The notes below the pieces were generated by a model. It was not told the origin of the DNA. It did not search any database and worked only from the letters and a program-made list of their open reading frames with translations. A stretch of DNA of 64,000 nucleotides, from the NCBI RefSeq assembly GCF_000025605.1, contig NC_013894.1, positions 1,039,529-1,103,528 of the forward strand, read 5' to 3'. The DNA comes from Thermocrinis albus DSM 14484 (GTDB lineage: Bacteria > Aquificota > Aquificia > Aquificales > Aquificaceae). The translations under genes and the position numbers were made by a program. Each line of letters begins with the position of its first letter. Position 1 is the stretch's first letter. Shown here one piece after another: positions 17,262 through 25,936 of the stretch.

Positions 17262-18202
17262 CTGTTGAAGGGTGTTTTGCAACCCTGATAACTACCTCGT
17301 CTCTTTAGTTCTTGCAGTATGGCCGATATAACCTCGGTCTTCTTCCTGTAAGTACAGTAATCAGGAGCTATCAGCCTATCCTCCTCTACTTCTCCCGTCA
17401 CCCTGTGAATCACCATGTTAGGAGGCAACAACTCTATAACATCTGCAGCAACAGAAGCGTACTCTTCCAAGCTTAGAACACGGAACTCTCCCCTCATATA
17501 CTGCTCTGCCATCTTGGTACCCTTTATCACATGGAGGGGATGTATTTTAATGCCGTCTATGGGTAAACTGGCCACCAGCTTAGCGGTCTCTATCATATCT
17601 TCCCTGTCCTCGTGGGGAAGCCCTAGTATAACATGAGCGCACACCTTTAGGTTCCTTTTCTTGGTTCTGAGCACAGCGTCCACAAAGTCAGAGACTCCGT
17701 GAGCCCTGTTGATGAACTTAAGGGTAGAGAAGTTGGCCGACTGCAGACCGTACTCTACCCATACCTCAAGACCCTTCTCGGTATAGCTTTCCAGAAGATC
17801 CAAGACCCACTCGGGTGCACAGTCAGGTCTGGTGCCTACATCTATACCCACCACCTCATCAAACTCAAGGGCTGTATCATAAACCTTCTTCAGGTATTCT
17901 TTATCTCCGTAAGTGTTGGAGTAAGACTGGTAGTATATGAAAAAGTAAAGGTTTTTACCATACCTCTCTCTGGCACGTTTTATCCCTTCCTCTATCTGTT
18001 CTTTCAGAGGAACAGAAGGAGACAGATGAGCAGGGCGAGTACCGGCGAAGCAGTAAGTGCAGCCTCCCGTTGCCTTTGTCCCATCAATGTTGGGACACGT
18101 GAAAGGTAAAGCCACCGTTATCTTCTGAACCCTTCTACCGAACCTCTCCTTCAGATAATCCTTCAGAGAGTAATATAGTCCTTCCGTAGAAACACTCACC
18201 AT
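17258..18202 (-). CDS. Radical SAM protein, YhcC family
   Basis: 314-residue radical SAM enzyme. The cluster cysteines lie in TCPNIDG...GGCTYCFAG, spaced as in the YhcC/TIGR01212 family in place of the standard CxxxCxxC. Other family segments are FIYYQSYSNTYG, GIDVGTRPDC, WVEYGLQSAN and HVILGLPHEDREDM. The reaction is unknown for the family, though tRNA or rRNA modification has been proposed. It overlaps the transporter gene by 4 nt. Confidence 0.88.
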   Translation of the reverse strand: MVSVSTEGLYYSLKDYLKERFGRRVQKITVALPFTCPNIDGTKATGGCTYCFAGTRPAHLSPSVPLKEQIEEGIKRARERYGKNLYFFIYYQSYSNTYGDKEYLKKVYDTALEFDEVVGIDVGTRPDCAPEWVLDLLESYTEKGLEVWVEYGLQSANFSTLKFINRAHGVSDFVDAVLRTKKRNLKVCAHVILGLPHEDREDMIETAKLVASLPIDGIKIHPLHVIKGTKMAEQYMRGEFRVLSLEEYASVAADVIELLPPNMVIHRVTGEVEEDRLIAPDYCTYRKKTEVISAILQELKRRGSYQGCKTPFNR

Positions 18203-18213
18203 AAGATGATAAT

Positions 18214-18573
18214 TTATAGCCAGATGCCGGGTAAAACCTTTTTGAGAACCTCGTAGGGTTGCATCGTTATCACACTGTTGGGTACCACCAAGTCCACACC
18301 CATGCTCTTTGCCTTCTCCTGAAGACTTACGTTTTTGTGGCCACAGTAACCCACCAGTTTCACGTGAGGGTAGGTTCTTTTTATGTTTATCAGAGCATCC
18401 TCTTGCGTAAGAGCCTCCAGATTGACAAAAACCGCCGCATCACCCACTTCTTTCAGAAAGTCCTCAACAGCTTGGTAACTACTTAAGACCTTAACCTCAA
18501 CACCTCTTTCCGCAAGAAGGGATCTTATTCTCTGGGCGGTTATGAGATTTCTGTCCCACAGAACCACCTTCAT
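18214..18573 (-). CDS. CheY-like pseudo-receiver
   Basis: 119-residue stand-alone domain with the alternating strand/helix pattern of a response-regulator receiver (MKVVLWDRNLITAQRIRSLL..., then AVFVNLEAL and KLVGYCGHKN). The phospho-acceptor aspartate is replaced by asparagine in VFVNLEAL, and the conserved lysine before the last helix is not evident, so it is probably not phosphorylated. It is coupled to the gene upstream by an ATGA overlap and likely interacts with that product. Confidence 0.8.
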   Translation of the reverse strand: MKVVLWDRNLITAQRIRSLLAERGVEVKVLSSYQAVEDFLKEVGDAAVFVNLEALTQEDALINIKRTYPHVKLVGYCGHKNVSLQEKAKSMGVDLVVPNSVITMQPYEVLKKVLPGIWL

Positions 18574-19448
18574 GGTTCTTTACCCACAGTCCTTTTCTCC
18601 TCTAAGAGTTTGCGTAATGCAGAAGATATATGTTTGAGGATAGGTTCCATAGTGTCTTTGGTATCGGCCAACTCCTGGTATAGTTCATCGGGACTTATCT
18701 CCCATGTATTCAAAAGGCGGTTCCTCAGTCGCGTAAGTTTCTGGATTTTCTCCTCATACTCCGGGGGTATAACTCCTATCTGTACCAACTTGATGAGACA
18801 GTCATCACCGAACTTCTTTACTCCCCACTTGGGAGCTAAGTGCTTACATATCTCAAAGAGAGAGTCGTAAGCTACTGTATAAAAATACCTAGCTCTGTCA
18901 TAATACATAGGCCTTTTCGCAAACTCCACCCTTCCTTGGGACAAAACAAACTCTATCTTCCTTATGGAATCCTTAAGGTACTTGGCTTTTTCGTTAAGGA
19001 GATCAAAGTCTATGAGCAGCACGTTTCCGGTGGTTTTTTTAACGTGTTCCACCACCCACCTGGCGTATTCTTTGAAGACATCCAGGTTCTCTTTTAGAAA
19101 ACTGTAGAGCTCCTTGGGGTCTACAGGTTCTTTCAGGTCCCTGTAACGAAAGTAAAAATCGGTGATGGCTTTAAGGTTTTCCAAGTTCTGCATACCTATA
19201 TACTCGGCCAACTTAACAAGGCAGTCTTTGGAAGAGGTCTTAAGACCATAGAGGACAGAAAGGTGTCTGCAAGGCCTCATGGAGCTTTCGAAGGCTAGAT
19301 TAAAGTCCACACGCACCTTGTCCTGAAGTAATGGGTTGCTGAGAAACTCCTCCACACTTACGGAGAGGTTCTTTTTCAGATCTGCGTAAGCTTTCTCCAA
19401 CTGATGGAAACTCTCAAGGAGGAGACTGATGTTTACCTTTTTCTCCAT
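18570..19448 (-). CDS. Tandem HepT-like (HEPN) helical protein
   Basis: 292 residues, almost all helical, with two related halves. The C-terminal half (about 180-275: YYDRARYFYTVAYDSLFEI, DCLIKL, RLRNRLLNTW, DELYQEL) follows the HepT/DUF86 pattern; the N-terminal half (about 45-115) repeats it (FESSMRPCRHL, KDCLVKLAEYIG). The catalytic RX4-6H motif of HEPN ribonucleases is degenerate: RNRLLNTW lacks the histidine. So it is more likely a scaffold or binding protein than a toxin nuclease; no MNT-type antitoxin is next to it. It is coupled to a pseudo-receiver gene and divergent from flgG. Confidence 0.65.
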   Translation of the reverse strand: MEKKVNISLLLESFHQLEKAYADLKKNLSVSVEEFLSNPLLQDKVRVDFNLAFESSMRPCRHLSVLYGLKTSSKDCLVKLAEYIGMQNLENLKAITDFYFRYRDLKEPVDPKELYSFLKENLDVFKEYARWVVEHVKKTTGNVLLIDFDLLNEKAKYLKDSIRKIEFVLSQGRVEFAKRPMYYDRARYFYTVAYDSLFEICKHLAPKWGVKKFGDDCLIKLVQIGVIPPEYEEKIQKLTRLRNRLLNTWEISPDELYQELADTKDTMEPILKHISSALRKLLEEKRTVGKEP

Positions 19449-19454
19449 TCTCTA

Positions 19455-19463
19455 TATAATATA
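19455..19463. promoter_or_regulatory. Short symmetric promoter region, flgG / HepT-like gene
   Basis: Only 31 bp separate the divergent start codons. TATAAT at 19455-19460 faces flgG, and TATATT on the minus strand (19458-19463) ends 9 nt before the HepT-like ATG. flgG has a GTGGAGGGG ribosome site; the other gene has none. The two -10 elements overlap, so one AT-rich block probably drives both directions. Confidence 0.4.
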
Positions 19464-19479
19464 AGTGGAGGGGTAAGAA

Positions 19480-20268
19480 ATGTTCAGAGCCCTTTGGACA
19501 TCGGCGTCTGGTATGTCGGCACAACAGACAAACCTAGATGTAATTTCCCACAATATGGCTAATGTAAACACAGTAGGTTTCAAGAAGATGCGCCCCACTT
19601 TTCAGGACCTCCTCTACCAAACTGTGAGAGATCCCGGAGCACCCACATCTCCAACGACACGCGCTCCATCTGGCTTTCAAATAGGCCTAGGTGTCTACAT
19701 ATCGGACACTTACGGAATATTCACCCAAGGTAATCTCTTCCAAACGGGCAACCAGTTAGACTTGGCCATACAGGGTGACGGTTTTTTTAAGGTGGTGCTT
19801 CCAGATGGCACAATAGCCTATACCCGTAACGGTCAGTTTCGGTTAGATGCGGACGGCAGAATAGTTAATCCCGATGGGTATCCGCTGGATCCAGAAATAA
19901 CAGTACCAGCAGATGCTATAAGTGTGAGTATAGGGCCAGATGGTACTGTGAGTGTCCTAAGGCAGGGGGCCACGACGGTGGAGGAGATAGGAAGGATAGA
20001 ACTTGCCAAATTTGTGAACCCAGCAGGTTTAAGAAGAATAGGCAACAACCTTTTCATACAGACAGACGCTTCCGGAGAACCTATTGTGGACAATCCTGGC
20101 AACCAGGGACTCGGTACACTTCTACAGGGATACTTGGAATCCTCCAACGTGAACATTGTGGAAGAAATGGTGAACCTCATCATAGCCCAGAGGGCTTTTG
20201 AGTTCAACAGCAAGGGTATAATGGCTGCCGACGATATGCTGGGCCAGGTGGCTAATCTTCGGAAATAG
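19480..20268 (+). CDS. flgG: Flagellar distal rod protein FlgG
   Basis: 262 residues, normal length. The N-terminus ([20 protein letters not shown], then [12 protein letters not shown]) and the C-terminus ([20 protein letters not shown]) are the conserved coiled ends of flagellar rod/hook proteins; the spacing and the FQDLLYQT segment point to FlgG. It is exported to build the periplasmic axle. It is the first gene of a flagellar export operon and has a strong ribosome site. Confidence 0.95.
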   Translation: MFRALWTSASGMSAQQTNLDVISHNMANVNTVGFKKMRPTFQDLLYQTVRDPGAPTSPTTRAPSGFQIGLGVYISDTYGIFTQGNLFQTGNQLDLAIQGDGFFKVVLPDGTIAYTRNGQFRLDADGRIVNPDGYPLDPEITVPADAISVSIGPDGTVSVLRQGATTVEEIGRIELAKFVNPAGLRRIGNNLFIQTDASGEPIVDNPGNQGLGTLLQGYLESSNVNIVEEMVNLIIAQRAFEFNSKGIMAADDMLGQVANLRK

Positions 20269-20274
20269 TATAAT
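20269..20274 (+). promoter_or_regulatory. -10-like TATAAT before fliL
   Basis: TATAAT starts just after the flgG stop codon and ends exactly 7 nt before the fliL ATG at 20282; no Shine-Dalgarno intervenes. Candidate leaderless internal promoter of the flagellar operon; no convincing -35. Confidence 0.4.
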
Positions 20275-20281
20275 TTAGCGC

Positions 20282-20758
20282 ATGGCGGAGGAAGCAAAGG
20301 GGGCAGGCCAAGAAAAAAAAGGTAAGAAGGGGAAACTCTTTCTTATCCTCGCCGTAATCCTGCTGGTGACAGCGGGAGCTGGGGTGGGGGCTTACCTTTT
20401 ACTCTACTCCAAAGACAGGAGAGATAAATCCCTGACGCCTAAGGATCAAGTAGGTGTTATGATGGAACTGGGTACCTTCACCCTCAATCTGGCAGATAAA
20501 GACAGGGACGCTTACATACGTATCTCCATAACCGTAGAGCTTTCCGATGAAAAGGTGAGGCAAGAAGTGGAGAAAAGGCTACCTATCATAAAGGATGCAG
20601 TTATAGATGTAATAAGTAGCAAGACATCCTCCTTTGTAAAGACACCTGAGGGAAGGGAGTCCTTGAGATTGGAGCTCATAAAGAGACTTAACAGTGTGTT
20701 GGTGGAAGGTGGCATTAGAAACATATACTTTACCGAGTTCGTGGTACAGACCTCATGA
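20282..20758 (+). CDS. fliL: Flagellar basal-body-associated protein FliL
   Basis: 158-residue membrane protein near the flagellar stator. A lysine-rich cytoplasmic start is followed by one transmembrane helix (LFLILAVILLVTAGAGVGAY, about 20-40), then a periplasmic FliL domain with LGTFTLNLADKDRDAYIRIS and a C-terminal IYFTEFVVQ, the usual FliL ending. The stop codon overlaps the fliO-like start. Confidence 0.9.
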   Translation: MAEEAKGAGQEKKGKKGKLFLILAVILLVTAGAGVGAYLLLYSKDRRDKSLTPKDQVGVMMELGTFTLNLADKDRDAYIRISITVELSDEKVRQEVEKRLPIIKDAVIDVISSKTSSFVKTPEGRESLRLELIKRLNSVLVEGGIRNIYFTEFVVQTS

Positions 20759-21030
20759 GTGACCTGCTCACCTCTCTTTTAAGGTCGCTACTGGCCCTTG
20801 CCATCGTACTGGTACTAATCCTGCTGATACTGCCTTACGTAGTTCCCCTTTTGGAAAGGCTGAGTTTGGGAAGAAGAGGGCAGAGTTCCACCGTTAAGGT
20901 AGTGAGAGTCTTACACCTTGCCAAGGACGTTGTACTTTTGGAACTGGAAATAAGGGGGAAGCTGCTGGTGGTACTGGTAACTCAGCACTATGCGGAGGTA
21001 CTCTACAGAGATGATACTTCTGCTTCTTAG
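20755..21030 (+). CDS. fliO: FliO-like flagellar export protein
   Basis: 91 residues: a single N-terminal transmembrane helix (about 10-35) then a short beta-rich cytoplasmic domain (VKVVRVLHLAKDVVLLELEI). Sequence similarity in FliO is low, but length, topology and position between fliL and fliP make the identity likely. It starts in the fliL stop codon (ATGA) and overlaps the start of fliP. Confidence 0.75.
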   Translation: MSDLLTSLLRSLLALAIVLVLILLILPYVVPLLERLSLGRRGQSSTVKVVRVLHLAKDVVLLELEIRGKLLVVLVTQHYAEVLYRDDTSAS

Positions 21031-21721
21031 CGTCTTCCTCTCCTTCGCTTTCGCACAGCAAGGTCCTGGCATAGAACTCAAGGTTTCCACCGGTAGTTGG
21101 GATAACTCCATAAGAATTCTCTTGTTACTGACAGTACTATCCTTAGCGCCTTCCATACTTATCATGACGACAGCCTTTGTGAGAATAGTTATTGTGTTGT
21201 CATTACTCAGGCAAGCCATCGGTGTTCCCACTGTTCCACCCAATCAGGTAATAGTGTCCTTGGCCATGTTTCTTACCTTCTTTGTGATGAAACCCACGTG
21301 GGATAAGATAAATCAACAAGCTCTACAGCCTCTGCTGAACAAACAGATAACCGACGTGGAGTTCTTAGAACGGACCTCCTCCATCATGAAGGAGTTTATG
21401 TTACGTAACACCAAAAGGGAAACACTGCAGGCATTTCTAAAAGCATCCACTGTACAGAGAGGGGAGGAGGTGAGGGATGTTCCCATGCACGTCCTAATAC
21501 CTGCCTTTATGGTAAGTGAGATCTCCGTAGCCTTCCAGATAGTTTTTCTACTCTACCTTCCTTTCCTCATAGTAGACATGGTTGTTGCTTCCATCCTAAT
21601 ATCCATGGGGGTACTCATGGTTCCCCCTCAGATTATCTCCCTGCCTTTCAAACTCATGCTCTTTGTGCTGGCAAACGGGTGGGAACTGGTTATACTATCA
21701 TTGGTGAGGAGCTACCAGTGA
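21011..21721 (+). CDS. fliP: Flagellar export gate protein FliP
   Basis: 236-residue core component of the type III export channel. It begins with a cleavable signal (MILLLLSVFLSFAFAQ), then LAPSILIMTTAFVRIVIVLS, RQAIGVPTVPPNQV and the C-terminal MGVLMVPPQIISLPFKLMLF, all family hallmarks. The ATG at 21011 puts the signal peptide at the N-terminus; an in-frame ATG at 20990 would add seven residues. Its 5' end overlaps fliO. Confidence 0.94.
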   Translation: MILLLLSVFLSFAFAQQGPGIELKVSTGSWDNSIRILLLLTVLSLAPSILIMTTAFVRIVIVLSLLRQAIGVPTVPPNQVIVSLAMFLTFFVMKPTWDKINQQALQPLLNKQITDVEFLERTSSIMKEFMLRNTKRETLQAFLKASTVQRGEEVRDVPMHVLIPAFMVSEISVAFQIVFLLYLPFLIVDMVVASILISMGVLMVPPQIISLPFKLMLFVLANGWELVILSLVRSYQ

Positions 21722-21987
21722 GTCCCGATATGGTTTTGACAGTAGGACAGAGGGCTCTTGAGCTCATGCTGCTTCTGTCGGCACCTGTGCTTTTGGTTAC
21801 ATTTTTAGTGGGGCTTTTGGTGAGTCTCCTGCAGGCAGCTACTCAGATACAGGAAATGACCCTCAGTTATATACCTAAGATACTGGCAGCCTACATAACA
21901 GTCCTGTTTCTAGGTGGATGGATGATGTCCAAGCTGATAGATTATACCAAAGACATTATCACCAGCATACCTCTGTGGTTCCGTTAG
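21718..21987 (+). CDS. fliQ: Flagellar export gate protein FliQ
   Basis: 89-residue protein with two transmembrane helices, including the conserved LLSAPVLLVTFLVGLLVSLL and QAATQIQEMTL segments. The GTG at 21718 overlaps the fliP stop (GTGA), has GGTGAGGAG just upstream and yields the standard start SPDMVLTVGQRALEL; an ATG at 21730 is the alternative. Confidence 0.92.
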   Translation: MSPDMVLTVGQRALELMLLLSAPVLLVTFLVGLLVSLLQAATQIQEMTLSYIPKILAAYITVLFLGGWMMSKLIDYTKDIITSIPLWFR

Positions 21988-22736
21988 AGCTTTTAAAAAC
22001 GGATCATCTTATCACCTTCATGTTGTACCACATTAGAGTGACAGCCTTCCTCTTTCTCGTACCCTTCTTCGGTAAAGAGTTTCTTCCACAAACCTTTAAA
22101 GTTTTCCTGAGCACCGCGCTCTCTCTGTCCATCTTTATGTACACGGACCCACAACCCCTTTCTCCAGAGGCACCCCTTCTTACGTACGTTGTGAAAGAAT
22201 TTCTCCTAGGATTCGTAGCGGGTTTGGTGCTGAGACTTGTGTTTGACGCTGCACAGACAGCTGGAGAGATCATCAGCTACAGTATAGGCCTTTCTTACGC
22301 CACCCTCTTTGTACCTCAGTTAGCTCAGATGTCTCTTTTCTCTTTATTCCTCAGTTTACTGACAACAGTCACATTTCTACAGATAGGTGGTCCAGAGGTG
22401 GTCTTTCTGGCCCTCGTCAAGAGTTTCCAAACCATACCTGTGGGTAGCTTCCCCCTATGGTCATTAGACCCCCAACAGATGGTCAAACTTTTCCACGAGA
22501 GTTTTTCCTTAGGTTTTCGCGTGGCCCTTCCTCTGGTAATATCCACACTGCTTGTCAACCTAGGACTTGCGTTGATAAACCGTCTGATACCTCAGGTGAA
22601 TGTCTTCATGGTAGGCTTGCCTCTGCAGCTTATGGTGGGATACATTATCCTCTTTCTGGTCTTTCCTCTCATCACAGATCTCGTGGCGGATCACGTAAGG
22701 GAGAATATAATTAGATTCGTTCAGATGCTGGGTTGA
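21975..22736 (+). CDS. fliR: Flagellar export gate protein FliR
   Basis: About 253 residues with six hydrophobic helices; HIRVTAFLFLVPFFG near the N-terminus and the late GLALINRLIPQVNVFMVGLP are FliR motifs. It completes the FliPQR channel. The start is uncertain: a GTG at 21975, overlapping the end of fliQ by 13 nt, gives the usual distance to the first helix, while an ATG at 22020 would cut it short. No clear ribosome site is seen for either. Confidence 0.88.
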   Translation: MVPLELLKTDHLITFMLYHIRVTAFLFLVPFFGKEFLPQTFKVFLSTALSLSIFMYTDPQPLSPEAPLLTYVVKEFLLGFVAGLVLRLVFDAAQTAGEIISYSIGLSYATLFVPQLAQMSLFSLFLSLLTTVTFLQIGGPEVVFLALVKSFQTIPVGSFPLWSLDPQQMVKLFHESFSLGFRVALPLVISTLLVNLGLALINRLIPQVNVFMVGLPLQLMVGYIILFLVFPLITDLVADHVRENIIRFVQMLG

Positions 22737-22739
22737 AGC

Positions 22740-23789
22740 ATGCCTGAGGAAAGCAGGACAGAGAGAGCTACACCTTACAGAAGGAGGAAGCTAAGGGAAG
22801 AGGGACATGTAGCCAAGAGTACGGACCTTGTTGCAAGTCTTAGCCTGTTGGTTATCACTGTGTCCCTATACCTGGTGGGACCCCAGCTTTACTACAGTTT
22901 GCTAAGCATCTTTTACACAGCGCCAACGCTATCCGTGACAGAGCATCCCACCTTACTGCGGTTTTTTGTGGAAAAGGTTTCGCCTTACATACTGTCCCTC
23001 ATGGTGCTAAGTACCCTCACGGTGATCTTAGCTCACTTAGGTCAGTTCGGTGTTGTTTTTACCCTTAAGCCCTTACGTTTCAGGTGGGAGAGATTGAACC
23101 CTGTTGAGGGTATCAAAAGGTTGTTGTCTCTCACCACCCTCTTTGAACTTTTCAAGAACACCCTGAAGATAGGTATCCTGCTTTTTACAGTTTATCTCTT
23201 CTTAAGGACGGAGATCTATAGATTGATGGAGAGCGTGCTTCTTCCGCTACATATAAGTATTCTGGACGTCATGGGTCTTACCCTGAAACTTTTCATCATC
23301 TTGGGCACCTTGGCCATCATAATGGCTTCCTTAGATCTTTTATACAGGAGATGGGACTATGAAAGAAAGATAAGGATGACCAAACAGGAGGTAAAGGAAG
23401 AGTACAAACAGCACGAAGGGAACCCTATGGTCAAAGGAGCTATACGTAAACGCATGAGACAACTGGCTAAGGGAAGGATGATAAAGGAAGTTCCCAAAGC
23501 CACCGTTGTTATCACAAATCCCACCCACGTGGCTGTAGCCCTCAGATATGACCCATCCGGTGGTGACAGAGCACCGGTAGTTCTTGCCAAAGGTGTAGGA
23601 CAAATAGCTGAGAGAATTATCAATGTGGCCAGAGAATACGGTGTGCCTATCGTGAGGAAAGAAGAACTGGCGAGATCTCTGTACCGTTGGGCAGAGGTGG
23701 GTGAAGAAATCCCTCCGAGGTTCTACAGAGCGGTTGCCGAGATAATCGCTTTCATATTATGGGAAAGGAGGAGGGCATACCATGGGTGA
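22740..23789 (+). CDS. flhB: Flagellar export switch protein FlhB
   Basis: 349 residues: ERATPYRRRKLREEGHVAKS at the N-terminus, four membrane helices, then a cytoplasmic domain with the self-cleaving NPTH motif (VVITNPTHVAVALRYDP) that switches export from rod/hook to filament proteins. Follows fliR by 3 nt. Its end overlaps a small membrane-protein gene by 8 nt. Confidence 0.95.
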   Translation: MPEESRTERATPYRRRKLREEGHVAKSTDLVASLSLLVITVSLYLVGPQLYYSLLSIFYTAPTLSVTEHPTLLRFFVEKVSPYILSLMVLSTLTVILAHLGQFGVVFTLKPLRFRWERLNPVEGIKRLLSLTTLFELFKNTLKIGILLFTVYLFLRTEIYRLMESVLLPLHISILDVMGLTLKLFIILGTLAIIMASLDLLYRRWDYERKIRMTKQEVKEEYKQHEGNPMVKGAIRKRMRQLAKGRMIKEVPKATVVITNPTHVAVALRYDPSGGDRAPVVLAKGVGQIAERIINVAREYGVPIVRKEELARSLYRWAEVGEEIPPRFYRAVAEIIAFILWERRRAYHG

Positions 23790-24012
23790 TGTGGGCAAAC
23801 TTTTCATCTTCATGGGTGTTTTACTGGTGGTGATAGGACTTCTCATCACCTTTATGGAGAAACTACCCTTTGGGCTGGGGAAACTACCGGGGGATATCCT
23901 CATAAAGCGGGACGGACTCACCCTCTACATACCTATAGTGAGCTCCATACTGTTGAGCCTGATTATAACCCTCCTGCTGAACGTAGTCTTCTTCTTCTTG
24001 AGTAGAAAGTAA
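23782..24012 (+). CDS. DUF2905 small membrane protein
   Basis: 76 residues with two transmembrane helices flanking a short polar stretch (GLGKLPGDILIKRDG), which is the conserved core of DUF2905. Function unknown. It overlaps flhB by 8 nt and is probably expressed with the flagellar genes. Its stop codon abuts the 3' end of a convergent tRNA gene. Confidence 0.85.
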   Translation: MGDVGKLFIFMGVLLVVIGLLITFMEKLPFGLGKLPGDILIKRDGLTLYIPIVSSILLSLIITLLLNVVFFFLSRK

Positions 24013-24090
24013 TGGCGGAGCCGACGGGACTTGAACCCGCGACCTCCGGCTTGACAGGCCGGCGTTCTGACCGGGCTGAACTACGGCTCC
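24013..24090 (-). tRNA. tRNA-Asp (GTC)
   Basis: Complete cloverleaf on the minus strand: acceptor GGAGCCG/CGGCTCC, anticodon stem CCGGC/GCCGG with loop CTGTCAA (anticodon GTC), T arm GCGGG-TTCAAGT-CCCGT, and an encoded CCA end. The 3' end touches the stop codon of the convergent DUF2905 gene. Confidence 0.96.
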
Positions 24091-24103
24091 TACCTTTTTA
24101 ATA

Positions 24104-24421
24104 TTATAACACCTTTTTTACGCGTAGGAGATCTTCTATATGACCAGCCAGCTCAAAGTCCCTGTCAGTTATACCGTTAAGTTCATGGGTTTTGAGTTTT
24201 ATCTTAACGCGACGGAAGGAGAGCTCCACGTCCGGATGGTGCCATAGAGCTTCCGCTAAGTAAGCCACCGCGTTAAAGATCATCACCGTCTCTTTCCAAC
24301 TCTTGGTGGATATCTCCTTTACCAGATAACCTTCCTCGTAGCTCCAAGAGGGCAGTTTTTCCTTTATAAGACTTATCACCTCGTGGGGTAAGTAAACCTT
24401 CAGGTCTTGCTGTTCTGACAT
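24104..24421 (-). CDS. phhB: Pterin-4a-carbinolamine dehydratase
   Basis: 105 residues. The family signature is present: ALWHHPDVELSFRRVKIKL followed by THELNGITDRD, with the paired histidines of the active site. It dehydrates 4a-hydroxy-tetrahydrobiopterin and in bacteria may act in pterin or molybdopterin metabolism. ATG at 24421 preferred; a GTG at 24430 is in frame. It overlaps the end of the Fur-family gene by about 22 nt. Confidence 0.88.
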   Translation of the reverse strand: MSEQQDLKVYLPHEVISLIKEKLPSWSYEEGYLVKEISTKSWKETVMIFNAVAYLAEALWHHPDVELSFRRVKIKLKTHELNGITDRDFELAGHIEDLLRVKKVL

Positions 24422-24834
24422 TTTGGACACACTCCATAGATGTTAATGGAAAAACGATGTACCTGATAACCTTTCATGTAGGCGGGCGGTTCCCAGTTTA
24501 TGTTAAGGTCTACATCTGCTATGGCACCACACACGGTACAGATAAGATGGTGGTGGTGGGATGTGTTGGCATCGTAACGTGCAGATCCCCCCCAATAAGG
24601 AACCTTACTGATAAAACCTAACTCCTCTAATGTTTCCACTGTACGGTAAACGGTAGCCAAAGAAACGAAGGGATACAGTTTCCTCACCTCCTCGTAGACC
24701 TCTTCCACCGTAGGGTGGTCTGTCCTTCGCAGGAGCACCTCGTAAACAGCCAGTCTCTGGGGAGTGATCTTCAACCCTATACTCTTGCAGGCCTTCACAA
24801 ACTCGTCAAGGCGCTCCTGCACATCCGTCACCAT
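24400..24834 (-). CDS. Fur/PerR family metal-dependent repressor
   Basis: 144 residues. Winged-helix N-terminal DNA-binding part (LKITPQRLAVYEVL, FVSLATVYRTVETL), then the metal-binding HHHHLICTVCG and the C-terminal CPKC that completes a structural zinc site with two CxxC pairs. The pattern suits PerR or Fur; which metal or peroxide it senses cannot be read with confidence. The ATG at 24834 is chosen over an upstream in-frame codon that would lie inside the divergent gene. Only 22 bp separate it from that gene. Confidence 0.9.
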   Translation of the reverse strand: MVTDVQERLDEFVKACKSIGLKITPQRLAVYEVLLRRTDHPTVEEVYEEVRKLYPFVSLATVYRTVETLEELGFISKVPYWGGSARYDANTSHHHHLICTVCGAIADVDLNINWEPPAYMKGYQVHRFSINIYGVCPKCQNSKT

Positions 24835-24841
24835 AGTGGGG

Positions 24842-24849
24842 TATAATAT
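24842..24849. promoter_or_regulatory. Symmetric -10 block between fur-type gene and selU
   Basis: TATAATAT fills the centre of a 22-bp intergenic gap. TAATAT ends 7 nt before the selU ATG (24857), and the complementary TATTAT faces the regulator ATG (24834). Neither gene has a Shine-Dalgarno sequence. A shared bidirectional promoter giving leaderless messages is likely. Confidence 0.45.
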
Positions 24850-24856
24850 AAAGCAT

Positions 24857-25936
24857 ATGAGAATGATTTTCAAGCCCGTAGAGTTGGAAGCCTCACAGAT
24901 TTACCTTTTGGAAGACAGAGTGCTAGTAGATATAAGAAGTCCACAGGAGTTCCAAGATTCTCATATTCCTGGTGCCATAAATATACCCCTCTTCGAGGAC
25001 CAAGAGAAGGCCCTCATTGGTTTTATCTATAGGACGGAGGGCGTGGAAAAGGCCATGGAGGTTGGTTACAACATAGCTGTGCGAAAGTTAGATCTTCTGG
25101 TAAACACTTTCAAAGAGCTTTCGGAAAAACATAAAAACGTGGTGGTTTACTGCTGGAGAGGTGGTATGAGGAGTCAAGAACTGTGTAAGTTTCTTGCACA
25201 GGCAGGGATAAGGGTCTTGAGACTTAAGGGCGGTTACAGAGCGTACCGGCAGTTCATTCTTTCAGATCTACCACGCTTGATTAACGGCAGGCAGTTTTTA
25301 GTGATTACTGGAAAAACGGGTGTAGGCAAAACAAAGATCCTGAGAAGACTCAAGGAGGAAGGATTTCCTGTATTAGATCTGGAAGGGTTAGCGATGCACA
25401 GAGGATCTGTATTTGGACATATAGGAATGGAGGGGAAGGTGTCCCAGAAGATGTTTGAGGCTCTTATCTACGAAGAACTTAGGAGCATGCCACAAGGTGT
25501 CATATTGGTGGAAGACGAGAGTCGCTGTATAGGAAACTTACATCTACCGGATGCTCTTTGGTGGAAGAAAGAAGAAGCTCCAAAGCTGGAGCTCCTCTCC
25601 TCCATGGAAAGGAGGATCAAAAACATCATAGAGGAGTATACACGTTTCGAGGGCTGGAAGGAGATGGCTCGTGATGCTCTTCTTAGATTGGAGAAACATC
25701 TTGGTCCACAGAAGTTAAGGACTGCCCTGGATCTGCTGGAAAAAGATAACGTGGAGGAGTTTGTGAGGATACTTCTGAAGGAGCATTATGACAAACGCTA
25801 TCGCATCGATCCCTATAGAATAGTGGGAAGAGTAGATTGCGAAGATGAAGAATCCTGCCTGCAACAGGTTGCAAATTTTTACTCCAGGATGAGCCTCAAA
25901 CCTGAGGCAGCATCCAGTGCTTTTCTCATCTCGTAA
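24857..25936 (+). CDS. selU: tRNA 2-selenouridine synthase
   Basis: 359 residues. A rhodanese domain (VDIRSPQEF, active-site cysteine in VYCWRGGMRSQELC) is followed by a P-loop domain (TGKTGVGKTKILRRL), the defined architecture of SelU/MnmH, which swaps sulfur for selenium at the wobble uridine of tRNA-Lys, -Glu and -Gln. It would need selenophosphate from SelD, not in this window. Without selenium the family can make geranylated thiouridine. Its 3' end overlaps a convergent gene by 58 bp. Confidence 0.92.
   Translation: MRMIFKPVELEASQIYLLEDRVLVDIRSPQEFQDSHIPGAINIPLFEDQEKALIGFIYRTEGVEKAMEVGYNIAVRKLDLLVNTFKELSEKHKNVVVYCWRGGMRSQELCKFLAQAGIRVLRLKGGYRAYRQFILSDLPRLINGRQFLVITGKTGVGKTKILRRLKEEGFPVLDLEGLAMHRGSVFGHIGMEGKVSQKMFEALIYEELRSMPQGVILVEDESRCIGNLHLPDALWWKKEEAPKLELLSSMERRIKNIIEEYTRFEGWKEMARDALLRLEKHLGPQKLRTALDLLEKDNVEEFVRILLKEHYDKRYRIDPYRIVGRVDCEDEESCLQQVANFYSRMSLKPEAASSAFLIS

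Noticed and set aside
18570-19448. HepT toxin of a HepT-MNT toxin-antitoxin pair
   Set aside because: The RX4-6H motif is degenerate, the gene is a double-length repeat and no nucleotidyltransferase partner is present.
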